A DNA stretch of 64,000 bases from contig NZ_BLBC01000006.1 of NCBI RefSeq assembly GCF_009684755.1, positions 62,001 through 126,000 on the forward strand, written 5' to 3'. Below are positions 36,256 to 44,746 of this stretch, one piece after another. Position 1 is the stretch's first letter, and each line of letters begins with the position of its first letter. The notes beneath the pieces were generated by a model, which was given only the letters and a program-made list of their open reading frames with translations, was not told where the DNA came from and ran no database searches. The stretch is from Capnocytophaga felis. Its GTDB lineage: Bacteria; Bacteroidota; Bacteroidia; Flavobacteriales; Flavobacteriaceae. Made by a program: the position numbers and the translations under genes.

Positions 36256-36263
36256 CAAAGATA
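36256..36263 (-). promoter_or_regulatory. Bacteroidota -7 box of tpx (minus strand)
   Basis: The plus-strand CAAAGATA reads TATCTTTG on the minus strand, a TAnnTTTG match, 34 bases upstream of the tpx ATG. Confidence 0.5.
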
Positions 36264-36295
36264 AGATAAAAAAATGGAAAGTTAAAAGTAAAAAT

Positions 36296-36337
36296 GAAAA
36301 AGTCCGAAGTTCAAAATTATGAGAAAGAACTACGGAC
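36296..36337 (-). terminator. Minus-strand terminator of the YitT gene
   Basis: GTCCGAAGTTC (36302-36312) and GAACTACGGAC (36327-36337) pair with one central mismatch. On the minus strand a T-rich stretch follows. Confidence 0.65.
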
Positions 36338-36361
36338 AAAAAATATTGATTTTATTTAAAG

Positions 36362-37267
36362 CTAATTGAGTTTATCGAACCCTTTTCCATAAACGCCCAT
36401 TACAGTAGCTTTTGTTACAAAAGCCTCAGGGTCAATGCTTCCTACTAATCGGAAAATAGAAGTGGCTTCAGTGCGGCGTGCTATTACAATTACTATTTTT
36501 TGAGGAGTTTGGGAATACCAACCAAGTCCGTCAATTACGGTGCATCCGCGTTTTATTTCTGTGTTGATATGAGTAGCAATTTCGTCGTAATGTTTTGAGA
36601 ATATGAAAAGTTGAACCGATTGGCGAGCTCCATTTATCACAATTTCAACCATTTGCCACATCAAAGGAAGAAGAATCAAGCCGTAAATGGTTCTTTCTAA
36701 AGTTTCTTTGTCGCTATCTAAGATGAAATAAGATGAAACAACTATCAGAACGTCAACGATTAACAGAATTCGAGCGAGACTGATACGATAATATTTTGTA
36801 ACCAAAGCACCTATAATGTCAGTTCCTCCCGTACTTCCATTTACTGAAAAAACAAGCCCCAAACCTGTACCGCAAAAAAGCCCTCCTACGATTGCAGAAA
36901 GAAATTCGTCGCTAACCGGTGGATTTTCAGAGAAATATGGTTGTAAATAAGATTCCCCAAAGCTCAACATTAATGATAATAAACCAATTCCTAACAATGT
37001 ACGAATGACATATTGGCGGTTTACGGCACGAAAAGCAATCGCCAGTAAAACAATATTTACCACCAAAGTTGTTTTCCAAATTTCAATGCCTGTTACATAT
37101 TTAACTATGATGGAAATTCCTGATAGTCCGCCGGTTACAATTCTGTTTGGAATGATGAACCCCGTCAACCCAATGGTGAAAAGAGCCAATCCTAAAATGA
37201 TTACCAAATAATCTTTAATGTAGAAAGACTTCAGATATTTTATTCTACGACTTTTATTTTTTTTCAT
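36362..37267 (-). CDS. YitT family membrane protein (DUF161/DUF2179)
   Basis: This is a 301-residue protein with five to six transmembrane helices containing the YitT pattern GFIIPNRIVTGGLSGISIIV and FSVNGSTGGTDIIGALVTKYY. The C-terminal DUF2179 domain (cytoplasmic) has KRGCTVIDGLGWYSQTPQKI and a final FVTKATVMGVYGKGF. The family has no established function. A terminator separates it from tpx. Confidence 0.9.
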   Translation of the reverse strand: MKKNKSRRIKYLKSFYIKDYLVIILGLALFTIGLTGFIIPNRIVTGGLSGISIIVKYVTGIEIWKTTLVVNIVLLAIAFRAVNRQYVIRTLLGIGLLSLMLSFGESYLQPYFSENPPVSDEFLSAIVGGLFCGTGLGLVFSVNGSTGGTDIIGALVTKYYRISLARILLIVDVLIVVSSYFILDSDKETLERTIYGLILLPLMWQMVEIVINGARQSVQLFIFSKHYDEIATHINTEIKRGCTVIDGLGWYSQTPQKIVIVIARRTEATSIFRLVGSIDPEAFVTKATVMGVYGKGFDKLN

Positions 37268-37379
37268 ATTCTTAAAATATATCCATTTATTAAATTTGAG
37301 TGCAAAAATATTTAATATTTTTTAATTTGGGAGCTTTTTTCGACTGTTTTTTTTCATATCCTCAAAATGTATTTATAGT

Positions 37380-37409
37380 TTGTTTTTTTGTTTTATTTTT
37401 CTACTTTTG
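37380..37409 (+). promoter_or_regulatory. Promoter (TTG-N19-TACTTTTG) of nusB
   Basis: TTG at 37380-37382 and TACTTTTG at 37402-37409 are 19 bases apart, the ideal Bacteroidota spacing. The box ends 52 bases before the nusB ATG. Confidence 0.7.
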
Positions 37410-37461
37410 CACCCGAAAATAATGCTGGTAATCAAAATCATATTTTAGAGTTCTTAAATTT

Positions 37462-38406
37462 ATGTTGACACGAAGACATATCAGAGTAAAGGTGATGCAA
37501 TCCATTTATGCAATGACACAAAGTCAAAGTCAGAGCTTGGATAAAGAATTGAAGTTTTTACAAAATAGTGCGAACGATACGTTCAAACTCTATTTACTAA
37601 CCTTCTCTCTTTTGAAAGAACTTCACAATATGGCTGTTACGCAGTTTGAAGTTGCACAAAAGAAATATTTAGCAACCACGCAGGATAAAAATTTGAATAA
37701 GAAAATAATTGACAATCAGGTTTTTATTCTTATTTCGAATAATGAGCTTCTGCAAGATGCAATCAATAATGCTCAGATGAATTGTTGGGATTTGGATAGC
37801 GAATATGTCAAAATTATTTATAAAAAGATTATAGATAGTGACATATATAGAAAATATGTATCTGAAAAGAAATCCAATTTCAACACAGACAGAGATTTTG
37901 TTGTAGATGTATTTAAGGAAATTGTAGCTCCTGATGAAAAAATTTATGATTATATAGAAGGATTTAACTTAACTTGGATAGATGATTTTTCAATAGTTAA
38001 TACTTTTATATTGAAGTTGTTAAAGAGTGTAAAGCCGGATAGTAATGAAAAATATTTTGTGCCGAAGCTCTTTAAAAATGATGATGACAAGTTGTTTGCT
38101 ACCGATTTACTGAAAAAGGTAACGTTAAATGACGAAAAATTACAGAGTTATATACACGAAAAAACAATTAATTGGGATAAAGATCGTATCGCTGTGTTGG
38201 ATAACATCATTATAAAAATGGCTATTTGCGAGTTTTTGAGATTTCCGACAATCCCTGTGAAAGTAACTCTGAATGAATATCTTGAGATAGCTAAGGAATA
38301 TTCAACGGAAAAAAGTAGTATTTTTATCAACGGAATTCTTGATAATTTATCTAAAGAATTTCAGGAAAGAAACGAACTTAATAAAATAGGAAGAGGATTA
38401 CTTTAA
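37462..38406 (+). CDS. nusB: Transcription antitermination protein NusB
   Basis: This is a 314-residue protein, about twice the length of E. coli NusB, as usual in Bacteroidota. The N-terminus MLTRRHIRVKVMQSIYAMTQS and the conserved C-terminal core (WDKDRIAVLDNIIIKMAICEFL, IPVKVTLNEYLEIAKEYST, FINGILDNLSKEF) identify it. It binds boxA RNA with NusE in ribosomal RNA antitermination. yajC follows in the same direction. Confidence 0.93.
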   Translation: MLTRRHIRVKVMQSIYAMTQSQSQSLDKELKFLQNSANDTFKLYLLTFSLLKELHNMAVTQFEVAQKKYLATTQDKNLNKKIIDNQVFILISNNELLQDAINNAQMNCWDLDSEYVKIIYKKIIDSDIYRKYVSEKKSNFNTDRDFVVDVFKEIVAPDEKIYDYIEGFNLTWIDDFSIVNTFILKLLKSVKPDSNEKYFVPKLFKNDDDKLFATDLLKKVTLNDEKLQSYIHEKTINWDKDRIAVLDNIIIKMAICEFLRFPTIPVKVTLNEYLEIAKEYSTEKSSIFINGILDNLSKEFQERNELNKIGRGLL

Positions 38407-38440
38407 AAATAGATTAAAAATAATTTTAAATCAATTTATT

Positions 38441-38728
38441 ATGAGTGCAATTAATAATTTTTTACCGATTATATTGATGTTTGCGGTGCTTTATTTTCTT
38501 ATGATTCGTCCGCAAATGAAACGTCAAAAACAAGAAAAGAACTTTATTCAAGAGATGAAAAAGGGAGATAGCGTAATAACTAAGAGCGGTATGCACGGAC
38601 GTATAGTTGAGCTTACCGATGATAGTTGCGTTATTGAAACTCTTGCCGGTAAAATCAAATTTGAGCGTTCGGCTATTTCTATGGAAATGTCGAAGAAATT
38701 GAACGCACCAAAAGAGGTGAAAAAATAA
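38441..38728 (+). CDS. yajC: Preprotein translocase subunit YajC
   Basis: This is a 95-residue protein with one N-terminal transmembrane helix (LPIILMFAVLYFLMIRPQMKRQK) and a cytoplasmic domain containing KKGDSVITKSGMHGRI. It is an accessory subunit of the SecDF-YajC complex. It lies 34 bases after nusB and before a terminator. Confidence 0.95.
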   Translation: MSAINNFLPIILMFAVLYFLMIRPQMKRQKQEKNFIQEMKKGDSVITKSGMHGRIVELTDDSCVIETLAGKIKFERSAISMEMSKKLNAPKEVKK

Positions 38729-38760
38729 TTAAATACGAAGAACAAATTTAATTGTAATAT

Positions 38761-38801
38761 AAAATCCGTGAGTGTGTATCATTTCACGGATTTTGAATTT
38801 T
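38761..38801 (+). terminator. Rho-independent terminator after yajC
   Basis: AAAATCCGTGA (38761-38771) and TCACGGATTTT (38784-38794) form an 11-bp stem, followed by GAATTTTTG. Confidence 0.8.
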
Positions 38802-38829
38802 TGTAGATTAGGATTTTAAAGAAATTTAG

Positions 38830-39189
38830 ATGGCAGCTCATAATGATTTTGGAAAAGAAGCTGAGCAAATTGCAGCAGATTTTTTGGTGAAAAATGGACA
38901 CCAGATTTTGGAACGTAATTTCACGTTTGGTCACGCCGAAATTGATATTATCTCACAAAAAGGAAATACTTTGCACATAGTTGAGGTTAAAGCCCGAACT
39001 TCAACAGCTTATGGAGAGCCAGAGAGCTTCGTTAGCAAACAAAAAATAGATTTGGTTATAAAAGCAACAAATCATTATATCGAAAAAAAAGATTTGGATT
39101 TGGAAGTTCAGTTTGATATTATTTCAATTGTAAAAAATAGTATTGAATTTAATATCAACTATATAGAAGATGCGTTTTATTCTTTTTAA
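38830..39189 (+). CDS. YraN family (UPF0102) nuclease-like protein
   Basis: This is a 119-residue protein with a PD-(D/E)xK nuclease-like fold. The conserved patterns are GKEAEQIAADFLVKNGHQIL, ERNFTFGHAEIDIIS and HIVEVKARTSTAYG, which supply the Asp, Glu and Lys of the putative active site. The cellular role is not established; it is often near DNA-processing genes. Confidence 0.92.
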   Translation: MAAHNDFGKEAEQIAADFLVKNGHQILERNFTFGHAEIDIISQKGNTLHIVEVKARTSTAYGEPESFVSKQKIDLVIKATNHYIEKKDLDLEVQFDIISIVKNSIEFNINYIEDAFYSF

Positions 39190-39244
39190 AAAGTTAAGAA
39201 AAAGTGAAAAAATAAAATTGCTGTTACAAAATCATTTTTTGTTG

Positions 39245-39252
39245 TATTTTTG
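39245..39252 (+). promoter_or_regulatory. Bacteroidota -7 box before the ACT-like gene
   Basis: TATTTTTG matches TAnnTTTG, 38 bases before the ATG at 39291. A TTG lies 24 bases upstream (39218-39220), slightly long spacing. Confidence 0.5.
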
Positions 39253-39290
39253 TAACAAAAATAAGATTAACTTTTTTAGAAAATAATTTG

Positions 39291-39953
39291 ATGAAAACAG
39301 TATCATCTGCCGTTGAAAATTATATCAAATCAAAACCTTTTTTGCAAACAGCACTCTCTCAGGGAATTATTAATTTAACTTCTCTGGCACGTATTATTCG
39401 TAAGGAAATTCAAAACGATACGACGCATCGTGAAGTGCGTAACGGAGCTATTGTGATGGCTTTGAAGCGTTTATCTACCGATATGGAATTTCGTTCAACG
39501 CATCGTATTGTTAAGGTTCTGAAAAATATCGGAGAGATTATAGTTCGTTCAAATTTAACGGATTATACTTTTTTAGTTTCTGAAACAATTCTAAATAGTC
39601 AAGCTGAATTGTTGAAAAAAATCCAAAATACAAAGGATGTTTTTTATGCAACATCAAGGGGAGTGAATGAAACCAGCTTGATTGTCAGCAACTCTACGGA
39701 AGTGATTGTTGAAGAGGTTTTCAAAAACGAAAAATGCTTGCACAAGTTTACAAATTTGGGTTCAATAAGTGTGAAACTTCCTGAGGAAAATATCTCAGTA
39801 CCAGGGATTTATTATTTTATTTTCCAACGACTGGCTTGGGAGGGAGTCTCGATGAATGAAGTAATTTCTACAGCCAACGAATTTACAATTGTAGTGCCTG
39901 AATTTCAGGTAGATGTAGCATTTAAAGTTATTAAAGATTTGAAATTATTATAG
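39291..39953 (+). CDS. ACT-like domain protein of unknown function
   Basis: This is a 220-residue cytoplasmic protein starting at ATG 39291; an in-frame TTG three bases earlier is not needed. The N-terminal half is helical (KPFLQTALSQGIINLTSLAR, then MALKRLSTDMEF). The C-terminal 90 residues read like a pair of ACT-type repeats (SLIVSNSTEVIVEEVF and ISVPGIYYFIFQRLAWEGVS), which earns some homologues an aspartate-kinase-related label. No kinase domain is present. A ligand-binding or regulatory role is possible. Confidence 0.7.
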   Translation: MKTVSSAVENYIKSKPFLQTALSQGIINLTSLARIIRKEIQNDTTHREVRNGAIVMALKRLSTDMEFRSTHRIVKVLKNIGEIIVRSNLTDYTFLVSETILNSQAELLKKIQNTKDVFYATSRGVNETSLIVSNSTEVIVEEVFKNEKCLHKFTNLGSISVKLPEENISVPGIYYFIFQRLAWEGVSMNEVISTANEFTIVVPEFQVDVAFKVIKDLKLL

Positions 39954-39988
39954 TTTAAAGATAATTACTAACCACTAAGAAATAAATT

Positions 39989-41491
39989 ATGGTTCGAGTT
40001 CGATTTGCTCCAAGTCCAACGGGAGCATTACACATAGGCGGGGTGCGTACTGCTTTATTCAATTATTTATTCGCTAAAAAACACGGAGGAGAATTTTTAC
40101 TTCGCATAGAAGACACTGACCAAAATCGATACGTGGAAGGTGCTGAAAAATACATTATTGATTCGCTAAATTGGTGCGGAATTCCGTATGATGAAGGGGT
40201 AGGAAAAGAAGGAAAACACGCTCCGTATCGCCAAAGTGAACGTAAAGAAATTTACAAAAAATATGCCGATGAACTTATTGAAAAAGGTTGGGCATATTAT
40301 GCATTTGATACAGCAGAAGAACTTGATAATCAAAGGAAAAAAAACGAATCTGAAGGGAATACTTTTATCTATAACTGGAGCAATCGGCAACAATTGAAAA
40401 ATTCGTTATCACTCTCAAATGAAGAGGTACAAAAGCGAATTCAAAACGGAGAAGAATTTGTAATTCGATTTAAAATGCCACACGATGAGGTTCTGAAAAT
40501 GAATGATTTAATTCGTGGTGAGGTAACTGTTGATACTAAAACATTGGATGATAAGGTTTTATTTAAAAGTGATGGAATGCCCACGTATCATTTGGCTAAC
40601 ATTGTTGATGATCATTTAATGGAAATTTCGCACGTAATTCGTGGTGAAGAATGGCTTCCATCAATGCCATTGCATATTTTATTGTATCGTGCTTTTGGCT
40701 GGGAAGCTCCACAATTTGCTCATTTGCCGCTGATTTTGAAGCCGGTAGGAAATGGGAAGTTAAGCAAACGCGATGGAATTAAGTTAGGTTTTCCGGTTTT
40801 CCCAATGAATTGGCAAGAAGAAAGCGGAATGCTCAAAGGATTCAGAGGAGAAGGCTATTTTCCGGAAGCGTTGGTAAATTTTTTGGCACTTTTGGGCTGG
40901 AATCCAGGTAGCGACCAAGAAATTTTTTCGTTGGAAGAACTTACTCAATTATTTGATTTGGAGCGAGTTCATAAAGCAGGAGCAAGATTTAATATTGAAA
41001 AAGCTCAGTGGTTCAATCATCAGTATTTGCAGAAAAAATCAAATGCCGAATTAGCGAGCGAGTTTCAAAAAATTCTTTCTGAAAAAAATATTTCAAAATC
41101 AATTGAAATAGTAGAGAAAATAGTTTCATTGATTAAAGAAAGAGCAACATTTGTGTCAGATTTTTGGGAATTAGGCAATTATTTCTTCCAGAAACCTGAG
41201 AAATATGATGAAAAAGCGTTTAAAAAGCAATGGAAAGAGAACACAGCTGAAATCATTTCGGAAGTAGCTGAAATCATTAAAAATACAGCGGACTTTTCTT
41301 CATTAGTTTTGGAAGAAAATGTCAAAAAGTATATTTCTGAAAAAGGTTACGGATTTGGGCAGGTAATGCCTCCGCTCCGATTGGCTTTGGTAGGAGAAAT
41401 GAAGGGAGCACATATATTTGATATTATGGAAGTTATTGGAAAAGAGGATACACTTAACCGATTGTCAGCCATTTTGGAAGCAAACAAGTAA
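39989..41491 (+). CDS. gltX: Glutamate--tRNA ligase
   Basis: This is a 500-residue class I aminoacyl-tRNA synthetase that charges tRNA-Glu. The HIGH motif is in FAPSPTGALHIGGVRTALFN and the KMSKS-type motif is KLSKRDG. Other conserved stretches are LLRIEDTDQNRYV, GMPTYHLANIVDDHLM and VIRGEEWLPSMPLHILLY. The length is normal for the discriminating or non-discriminating bacterial enzyme. It is 35 bases after the ACT-like gene. Confidence 0.96.
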   Translation: MVRVRFAPSPTGALHIGGVRTALFNYLFAKKHGGEFLLRIEDTDQNRYVEGAEKYIIDSLNWCGIPYDEGVGKEGKHAPYRQSERKEIYKKYADELIEKGWAYYAFDTAEELDNQRKKNESEGNTFIYNWSNRQQLKNSLSLSNEEVQKRIQNGEEFVIRFKMPHDEVLKMNDLIRGEVTVDTKTLDDKVLFKSDGMPTYHLANIVDDHLMEISHVIRGEEWLPSMPLHILLYRAFGWEAPQFAHLPLILKPVGNGKLSKRDGIKLGFPVFPMNWQEESGMLKGFRGEGYFPEALVNFLALLGWNPGSDQEIFSLEELTQLFDLERVHKAGARFNIEKAQWFNHQYLQKKSNAELASEFQKILSEKNISKSIEIVEKIVSLIKERATFVSDFWELGNYFFQKPEKYDEKAFKKQWKENTAEIISEVAEIIKNTADFSSLVLEENVKKYISEKGYGFGQVMPPLRLALVGEMKGAHIFDIMEVIGKEDTLNRLSAILEANK

Positions 41492-41508
41492 TTAAAATTT
41501 TAAACAAA

Positions 41509-42438
41509 ATGACATTCTTGAATTTTATTTGGAATCCGGATGAGGCTTTACTTACCATTCCTATTTTGAATATAGGGGTGCGTTATTATAGTCTGATGTT
41601 TGTGGTGGCTTTTGGTTTGGGTTGGTATCTGACAAAAAAAATCTATCTGAATGAGGGAAAAACATTACAGCAGTTAGATACATTATTCATTTACACGGCT
41701 TTAGCTACATTGATAGGTGCTCGGCTTGGACATTGTTTTTTCTATGATTGGGATTATTTTAAGCACCATATTTTAGAAATATTTTTGCCCGTTCGGTTTG
41801 AGCCTGAATTTCAATTTACCGGATTTTCGGGGTTAGCGAGTCACGGAGCTGCGGTGGGGATTATCATTGCAATGATTTTGTATGTTAGAAAATATAAAGA
41901 TATCTCACTTTCGTGGATTTTGGATAGGGTAGTAATTCCTATTTCTATTGGAGGAATGTTTGTTCGTTTTGGTAACTTCTTTAATTCTGAAATAAACGGA
42001 AAAGTAGTAAATGAGAGTTTTCCGTTGGGAGTGAAATTTGTTCAAGGAGGAATGATTTCTCCTCGTGAGGCAATGAAAATTACCGGAACAAATACTCCCG
42101 ATGCAGCTTATGACTTAATCGTTTCCGACCCTCGTTTTTCTGAGGTTTTGGCAAGTATTCCGTACCAACATCCGGCACAATTGTATGAGGCATTTGGCTA
42201 TTTCATATTATTCTGGATTTTGTGGTATTTTTATTGGAAAACGGACAAAAAACGGCAACCTTATTTCATTTTTGGTTTATTCCTGATTATTCTTTGGGGA
42301 ATTCGTTTTGTAGTGGAATTTGTAAAAGAAAGTCAAGGCGGATTTGAAAGCAGTTTAGGATTATTTTCAACAGGTCAATGGCTTAGTATTCCGTTTATCA
42401 TTGCCGGATTTTTTTTCCTATTTAGAAAAACCAGATAA
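41509..42438 (+). CDS. lgt: Prolipoprotein diacylglyceryl transferase
   Basis: This is a 309-residue polytopic enzyme that transfers diacylglycerol to the lipobox cysteine of prolipoproteins. Family signatures include LIGARLGHCFFYDW, FSGLASHGAAVGIIIAM, GGMFVRFGNFFNSEINGK and YQHPAQLYEAFGYF. Several lipoproteins in this window would be substrates. It starts 17 bases after gltX. Confidence 0.95.
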   Translation: MTFLNFIWNPDEALLTIPILNIGVRYYSLMFVVAFGLGWYLTKKIYLNEGKTLQQLDTLFIYTALATLIGARLGHCFFYDWDYFKHHILEIFLPVRFEPEFQFTGFSGLASHGAAVGIIIAMILYVRKYKDISLSWILDRVVIPISIGGMFVRFGNFFNSEINGKVVNESFPLGVKFVQGGMISPREAMKITGTNTPDAAYDLIVSDPRFSEVLASIPYQHPAQLYEAFGYFILFWILWYFYWKTDKKRQPYFIFGLFLIILWGIRFVVEFVKESQGGFESSLGLFSTGQWLSIPFIIAGFFFLFRKTR

Positions 42439-42492
42439 ATATTTTGAGAATGATTAAAAAAGTGATTTTTTAAATTAAAATAATATCAGATA

Positions 42493-43020
42493 ATGAATTT
42501 TTTTAGAAAATATTTTGTGCATCTTGCATTAGGATTTGTTGGGCTTGCGACATTGGCGTATGTTTTGCCCGCACTTTTTTCATCTGAAGAAAAAAAGATT
42601 GCGTTTCAAGAAACCGAAATTAAAGCTCCTGAAATTGATTTCACAAGAGAGGCCGAGTTATCAATCTTTAAAAAAGGTAATTTGTTGAAAAAGATAGATA
42701 TAGAATTTGCTAACACACCTGAAGAAACGAGCTTAGGGCTGATGTATCGTAAAGGAATGGATGAAAATCAAGGAATGTTATTCATTTTTCCAGAAGAGGA
42801 AATGCGTTCATTTTATATGAAAAATACTGAGTTTCCGCTTGATATTATTTATTTAAATGCTCAAAAACAAGTAGTTAGTATTGTAAAAAGAGCTAAACCT
42901 TATGATGAAACTTCACTTCCGTCAGAAAAACCAGCAATGTACGTTTTAGAGATAAATGGCGGACTTTCAGATAAATGGGGAATCGAAGAAGGAGATACAA
43001 TTACATTTGAGAAGAATTAA
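42493..43020 (+). CDS. DUF192 family membrane-anchored protein
   Basis: This is a 175-residue protein with an N-terminal membrane anchor (residues 8-28) and a DUF192 domain: IEFANTPEETSLGLMYRKGM, QGMLFIFPEEEMRSFYMKNT, FPLDIIYLNAQKQVV and MYVLEINGGLSDKWGIEEGD. The domain is small, beta-rich and of unknown function. It lies between lgt and idi in the same direction. Confidence 0.9.
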   Translation: MNFFRKYFVHLALGFVGLATLAYVLPALFSSEEKKIAFQETEIKAPEIDFTREAELSIFKKGNLLKKIDIEFANTPEETSLGLMYRKGMDENQGMLFIFPEEEMRSFYMKNTEFPLDIIYLNAQKQVVSIVKRAKPYDETSLPSEKPAMYVLEINGGLSDKWGIEEGDTITFEKN

Positions 43021-43033
43021 GTGAAAATCAAAA

Positions 43034-43564
43034 ATGGAGGAAAAAGTAATTCTGGTAGATGAACAAAACAATCCTATTGGCTTGATGCCCAAGTTGGAAG
43101 CACACGAAAAAGCGTTACTTCACCGTGCTTTCTCGGTTTTTGTAATGAATCAAAAAGGAGAAGTGATGTTACAACAACGGGCATTTCATAAGTATCATTC
43201 ACCGGGATTGTGGACAAATACCTGTTGCAGCCATCAGCGTGAAAATGAAACCAATGTGGAGGCAGGAAAACGTCGTTTGCAAGAAGAAATGGGATTTGTA
43301 ACCGAGCTGACCGATGTAATTTCTTTCATATACAAAGCTCCTTTTGACAATGGACTTACAGAACACGAATATGACCACGTTTTGTTAGGATATTATGAAG
43401 CAAATCCAAATATAAACACCGAAGAGGTTGCCGACTGGAAATGGGAACTTCCTGAAAATATCAAAAAAGATATTGAACAAAATCCACAAAAATACACCGA
43501 ATGGTTTAAAATTATTTTTGAAAAATTTTATGATTATTTGTTCAATAAGAAAATAAAAAAATAG
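43034..43564 (+). CDS. idi: Isopentenyl-diphosphate delta-isomerase, type I
   Basis: This is a 176-residue Nudix-fold isomerase interconverting isopentenyl and dimethylallyl diphosphate. The catalytic Cys is in WTNTCCSHQRENE and the Nudix glutamates are in RRLQEEMGF; both are intact. It supplies precursors for menaquinone and for the MiaA donor. It begins 13 bases after the DUF192 gene and ends at a terminator. Confidence 0.95.
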   Translation: MEEKVILVDEQNNPIGLMPKLEAHEKALLHRAFSVFVMNQKGEVMLQQRAFHKYHSPGLWTNTCCSHQRENETNVEAGKRRLQEEMGFVTELTDVISFIYKAPFDNGLTEHEYDHVLLGYYEANPNINTEEVADWKWELPENIKKDIEQNPQKYTEWFKIIFEKFYDYLFNKKIKK

Positions 43565-43571
43565 AAAGTTG

Positions 43572-43618
43572 AAAAACTTAATCTCGGAATACTTTTAGGG
43601 ATTAAGTTTTTGTTTTTT
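43572..43618 (+). terminator. Rho-independent terminator of idi
   Basis: AAAAACTTAATC (43572-43583) pairs with GATTAAGTTTTT (43600-43611), followed by GTTTTTT. Its tail overlaps the dnaX -33 element. Confidence 0.8.
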
Positions 43619-43639
43619 ACGTAAAACATTTTATTTTTG
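43610..43639 (+). promoter_or_regulatory. Promoter (TTG-N19-TATTTTTG) of dnaX, leaderless geometry
   Basis: TTG at 43610-43612 and TATTTTTG at 43632-43639 are 19 bases apart. The dnaX ATG lies only four bases after the box, about where transcription would begin, so the message is probably leaderless. Confidence 0.7.
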
Positions 43640-43643
43640 CCGT

Positions 43644-44735
43644 ATGAATCATTTTGTAGTATCCGCAAGAAAATACCGCCCACAATCGTTTCGTGATGTG
43701 GTTGGGCAACAAGCAATTACCAATACGCTTATGAATGCCATTGAGAACAATCATTTGGCTCAGGCTCTTCTTTTTACGGGACCTCGTGGAGTAGGGAAGA
43801 CTACTTGTGCAAGGATTTTGGCAAAGAAAATCAACGAGCAAACTTCGGAAGTGCAAGATGATAATGATTTTGCGTTCAACGTATTTGAGTTGGATGCTGC
43901 TTCTAACAATAGTGTGGACGATATTCGCAGGCTTATTGACCAAGTGCGTATTCCGCCTCAAGTAGGAAAATATAAAGTGTATATCATTGATGAGGTGCAT
44001 ATGCTATCAACAGCGGCTTTCAATGCTTTTTTGAAAACTTTGGAAGAACCTCCCAAACACGCCATTTTTATTTTGGCAACCACCGAGAAACACAAAATTA
44101 TTCCAACGATTCTTTCAAGGTGTCAAATATTTGATTTCAAGAGAATTACTGTAAATGATGCTCGTGAGTACTTAAAATATATCGCTCAAGAACAGGGAAT
44201 TCAGGCAGAAGACGAAGCCTTGCAGATTATTGCTCAAAAAGCAGACGGAGCGATGCGTGATGCTCTTTCTATTTTTGATAGAGTGGTTAGTTTTTCCGGA
44301 AATAAAATTACACGTCAAGCCACTTCCGAAATACTGAATGTGCTTGATTATGAAACATATTTTGCCATTACAGACCTCATTTTAGGAAATAAACTTCCTG
44401 ATTTGCTAAAGGCTTTCAATGATATTATTGCACAAGGGTTTGATGGTCATCATTTTATATCTGGTTTGGCAAGTCATTTCAGAGATTTGATGGTTTGTAA
44501 AAATCCCATCACCATCGCACTTATGGAGGTAAGTGAGGAAACGCAGAAAAAATATTCACAACAAACTCAAAGAACTACCGTTCCATTTTTGATGGAAGCT
44601 ATCAATATTGCTAATGATTGTGATTTGAAGTACAGAAGTAGTAAAAATCCGCGATTGTTGGTTGAAATTGCTTTGATGCAACTTGCATCTTTGACCTTTG
44701 AAGGTGATAAAAAAAAAATGATGGACGCTTCATAA
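43644..44735 (+). CDS. dnaX: DNA polymerase III subunit gamma/tau (gamma-length frame)
   Basis: This is a 363-residue clamp-loader ATPase frame. Walker A is GPRGVGKTTCARILAKK near residue 46, Walker B KVYIIDEVHMLSTAAFNAF, and the SRC arginine-finger motif is ILSRCQIFDFKR. The zinc-binding cysteine module between Walker A and the ATPase core is absent, as in other Bacteroidota. At 44709-44718 there are ten consecutive A residues, and the frame stops 15 bases later (TAA 44733-44735). The -1 frame is open from the run into the frame at 44747-45337, so a shift would make a 564-residue tau. See the finding. Confidence 0.92.
   Translation: MNHFVVSARKYRPQSFRDVVGQQAITNTLMNAIENNHLAQALLFTGPRGVGKTTCARILAKKINEQTSEVQDDNDFAFNVFELDAASNNSVDDIRRLIDQVRIPPQVGKYKVYIIDEVHMLSTAAFNAFLKTLEEPPKHAIFILATTEKHKIIPTILSRCQIFDFKRITVNDAREYLKYIAQEQGIQAEDEALQIIAQKADGAMRDALSIFDRVVSFSGNKITRQATSEILNVLDYETYFAITDLILGNKLPDLLKAFNDIIAQGFDGHHFISGLASHFRDLMVCKNPITIALMEVSEETQKKYSQQTQRTTVPFLMEAINIANDCDLKYRSSKNPRLLVEIALMQLASLTFEGDKKKMMDAS
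44709..44718 (+). promoter_or_regulatory. Slippery A10 run, candidate frameshift or transcriptional slippage site in dnaX
   Basis: Ten consecutive A bases occupy 44709-44718. In the -1 frame a TAA at 44708-44710 closes the frame just upstream, so any shift must occur within the run. An AAGGTG (44701-44706) that resembles a ribosome-stimulating site precedes it. Confidence 0.7.
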
Positions 44736-44746
44736 TTCCGGCGTAT

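Noticed and set aside
36223-36339. N-terminal hydrophobic extension of Tpx
   Set aside because: Tpx is cytoplasmic or periplasmic with a fixed N-terminus at MATITLKGN; the extension contains the promoter box.
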